64,000 nt of DNA from Phytohabitans flavus. Its GTDB lineage: Bacteria > Actinomycetota > Actinomycetes > Mycobacteriales > Micromonosporaceae. Of the stretch, positions 63,091 to 64,000 are shown piece after piece (within the stretch, counting starts at the first letter, position 1; every line of letters begins with the position of its first letter). Below the pieces are notes generated by a model that worked only from the letters and a program-made list of their open reading frames with translations, ran no database searches and was not told the DNA's origin. The position numbers and the translations under genes are program-made. The stretch is taken from positions 3,518,001 through 3,582,000 of the forward strand of contig NZ_AP022870.1 of NCBI RefSeq assembly GCF_011764545.1, given 5' to 3'.

Positions 63091-64000
63091 CGGCCGGCCC
63101 AGCACCACTCCAGCGCCGCCATCGCGCTGTAGAGCTTGTTCTCCGCCTGGGCGAAAGCGACGCTGGCCGGCCCGTCCAGCACCTCGGCGGTGACCTCCTC
63201 GCCGCGGTGGGCCGGCAGGTCGTGCATGAAGACCGCCTTCGGGCTGCTGTTCCAGAGCGCCGACGTGACCTGGAACGGGGCGAACACCTCCCGCCAGTCC
63301 GGCGTCGGCTTGCTCGTGCCGGTGGTCTGCCAGCGGGTGGTGTAGATGACGTCCAGCTCCTCCGGGACGCCCTCCATGTCGTGCCGCTCGGTGAAGGCGG
63401 CGCCGCTGGAGCTGGCCTGGGCGGCCGCGGTGGCCAGGATCGCCGGCTCGAGGCCGTACCCGGGCGGGGTGCGCAGCTCCAGCACCACGCCGGGGTAGCG
63501 GGTGAGCGCCAGGGCGAGCGCCGCGGCGGTGTTGTTGCCCTCGCCGACGTACAGCAGGCGCAGCCCCTCGATCCGGCCGAAGTGGCGGACCAGGGTGGCC
63601 AGGTCGGCGAGCGCCTGGGTCGGGTGCTCCTCGGCGCTCATCGCGTTGACCACCGACATCGGCCCGGCCGACGACCAGGCGCGCAGCTCGGCGGTCGCGT
63701 CGGCGGTACGGGCCACGAGCAGGTCGAGCATGCCGGAGAGCACTCGCCCGGTGTCCTCGGTGCTCTCGCCGGTGTTCAGCTGGAGGTCGTCCGGGCCGAA
63801 CGTGATGATCTGCGCGCCGAGCCGCAGCGCCCCGGCGGAGAACGCGGTCCGGGTCCGGGTGGAGGTACGGCGGAAGTAGATGCCGGCGATCGCGCCCTCC
63901 AGGGGCCGGCCGTCCAGCCCGCCCGCGCCGAACAGGGCGGCGCGGGCGACGATCGCGTGCAGGTCCTCGTCGGTCAGGTCGCTGATGGAGATGAGGTGGC
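63087..64000 (-). CDS. ornithine/aspartate carbamoyltransferase-like enzyme, N-terminus cut by window edge
   Basis: The readable 304 residues show the carbamoyl-phosphate motif S-T-R-T-R in YFRRTSTRTRTAFSAGALRL, then FGPDDLQLNTGESTEDTGRV, MSAEEHPTQALADL (HPTQ) and MHDLPAHRGEEVTAEVLDGP. In true ornithine carbamoyltransferases the last motif is HCLP, where Cys contacts ornithine; here it is HDLP. The enzyme therefore keeps the carbamoyl-phosphate site but has a changed amino-acceptor site. OTC homologues in viomycin-type clusters carbamoylate a diaminopropionate side chain. A biosynthetic role here is likely; the acceptor is unknown. The start codon lies beyond 64000. Confidence 0.85.
   Translation of the reverse strand, partial: HLISISDLTDEDLHAIVARAALFGAGGLDGRPLEGAIAGIYFRRTSTRTRTAFSAGALRLGAQIITFGPDDLQLNTGESTEDTGRVLSGMLDLLVARTADATAELRAWSSAGPMSVVNAMSAEEHPTQALADLATLVRHFGRIEGLRLLYVGEGNNTAAALALALTRYPGVVLELRTPPGYGLEPAILATAAAQASSSGAAFTERHDMEGVPEELDVIYTTRWQTTGTSKPTPDWREVFAPFQVTSALWNSSPKAVFMHDLPAHRGEEVTAEVLDGPASVAFAQAENKLYSAMAALEWCWAGR

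Overview
The window is high-GC actinomycete DNA with dense, overlapping (ATGA/GTGA) operons, frequent GTG and TTG starts, a PucR-type regulator, an ECF sigma operon and a large NRPS locus. A member of the Micromonosporaceae is the best guess, inferred from gene content and style only.

Layout: (1) 1-5413, minus strand: the end of an NAD-dependent, Mo/W formate dehydrogenase operon (fdsG-fdsB-fdsA-fdsD) followed by a truncated hydroxypyruvate isomerase. (2) 5548-9126: two paralogous secreted proteins, a divergent PucR-type regulator and a MITE-like inverted-repeat element at its 3' end. (3) 9127-13500: WYL regulator/RidA pair around a palindrome, a frameshifted acyltransferase-like gene, a FAD oxidoreductase and a formylglycine-generating-enzyme-like protein. 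(4) 13583-14752: a MurG-like glycosyltransferase away from the dcw cluster. (5) 14848-25046, minus strand: a ten-kb organosulfur-scavenging operon (leader peptide, NtaA-type monooxygenase, ABC importer, SfnB-like dehydrogenase, two tandem 30-codon ORFs, SsuD, two flavin reductases), with a divergent LysR regulator and a near-perfect 26-bp palindrome between them. (6) 26285-30131: ECF sigma factor operon ending in a deacetylase/glycosyltransferase fusion. (7) 30137-39553: Hsp70-TM-WD40 protein, ICMT-like methyltransferase, DsbA/VKOR pair, VanX-type dipeptidase, APH kinase, VOC protein, IS remnants and a DUF222/HNH protein. (8) 39762-64000, minus strand: a four-module NRPS locus.

The NRPS locus reads, in transcription order: carbamoyltransferase (cut by the window edge), MFS exporter, two SyrP/AsnO-like dioxygenases, hairpin, two-component system, DUF4097 protein, MacB-type ABC exporter, hairpin, MbtH, a 3628-residue NRPS (C-A-T-C-A-T-C-A-T-C), then A-T plus a class C beta-lactamase-like (PBP-type) terminal domain. 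By manual reading of the binding-pocket residues the adenylation domains look Thr-like, Asn/Asp-like, Asn/Asp-like and Gly-like. Together with the hydroxylases and carbamoyltransferase this suggests a small modified, possibly cyclised peptide not recognised here.

Six positions in five otherwise intact genes lack exactly one base, each in a G/C homopolymer of 4-5. Restoring one G at each gives full-length proteins, so sequencing undercalls are more likely than real pseudogenes. A separate in-frame TAG lies exactly between the last C domain and the last A domain of the NRPS.
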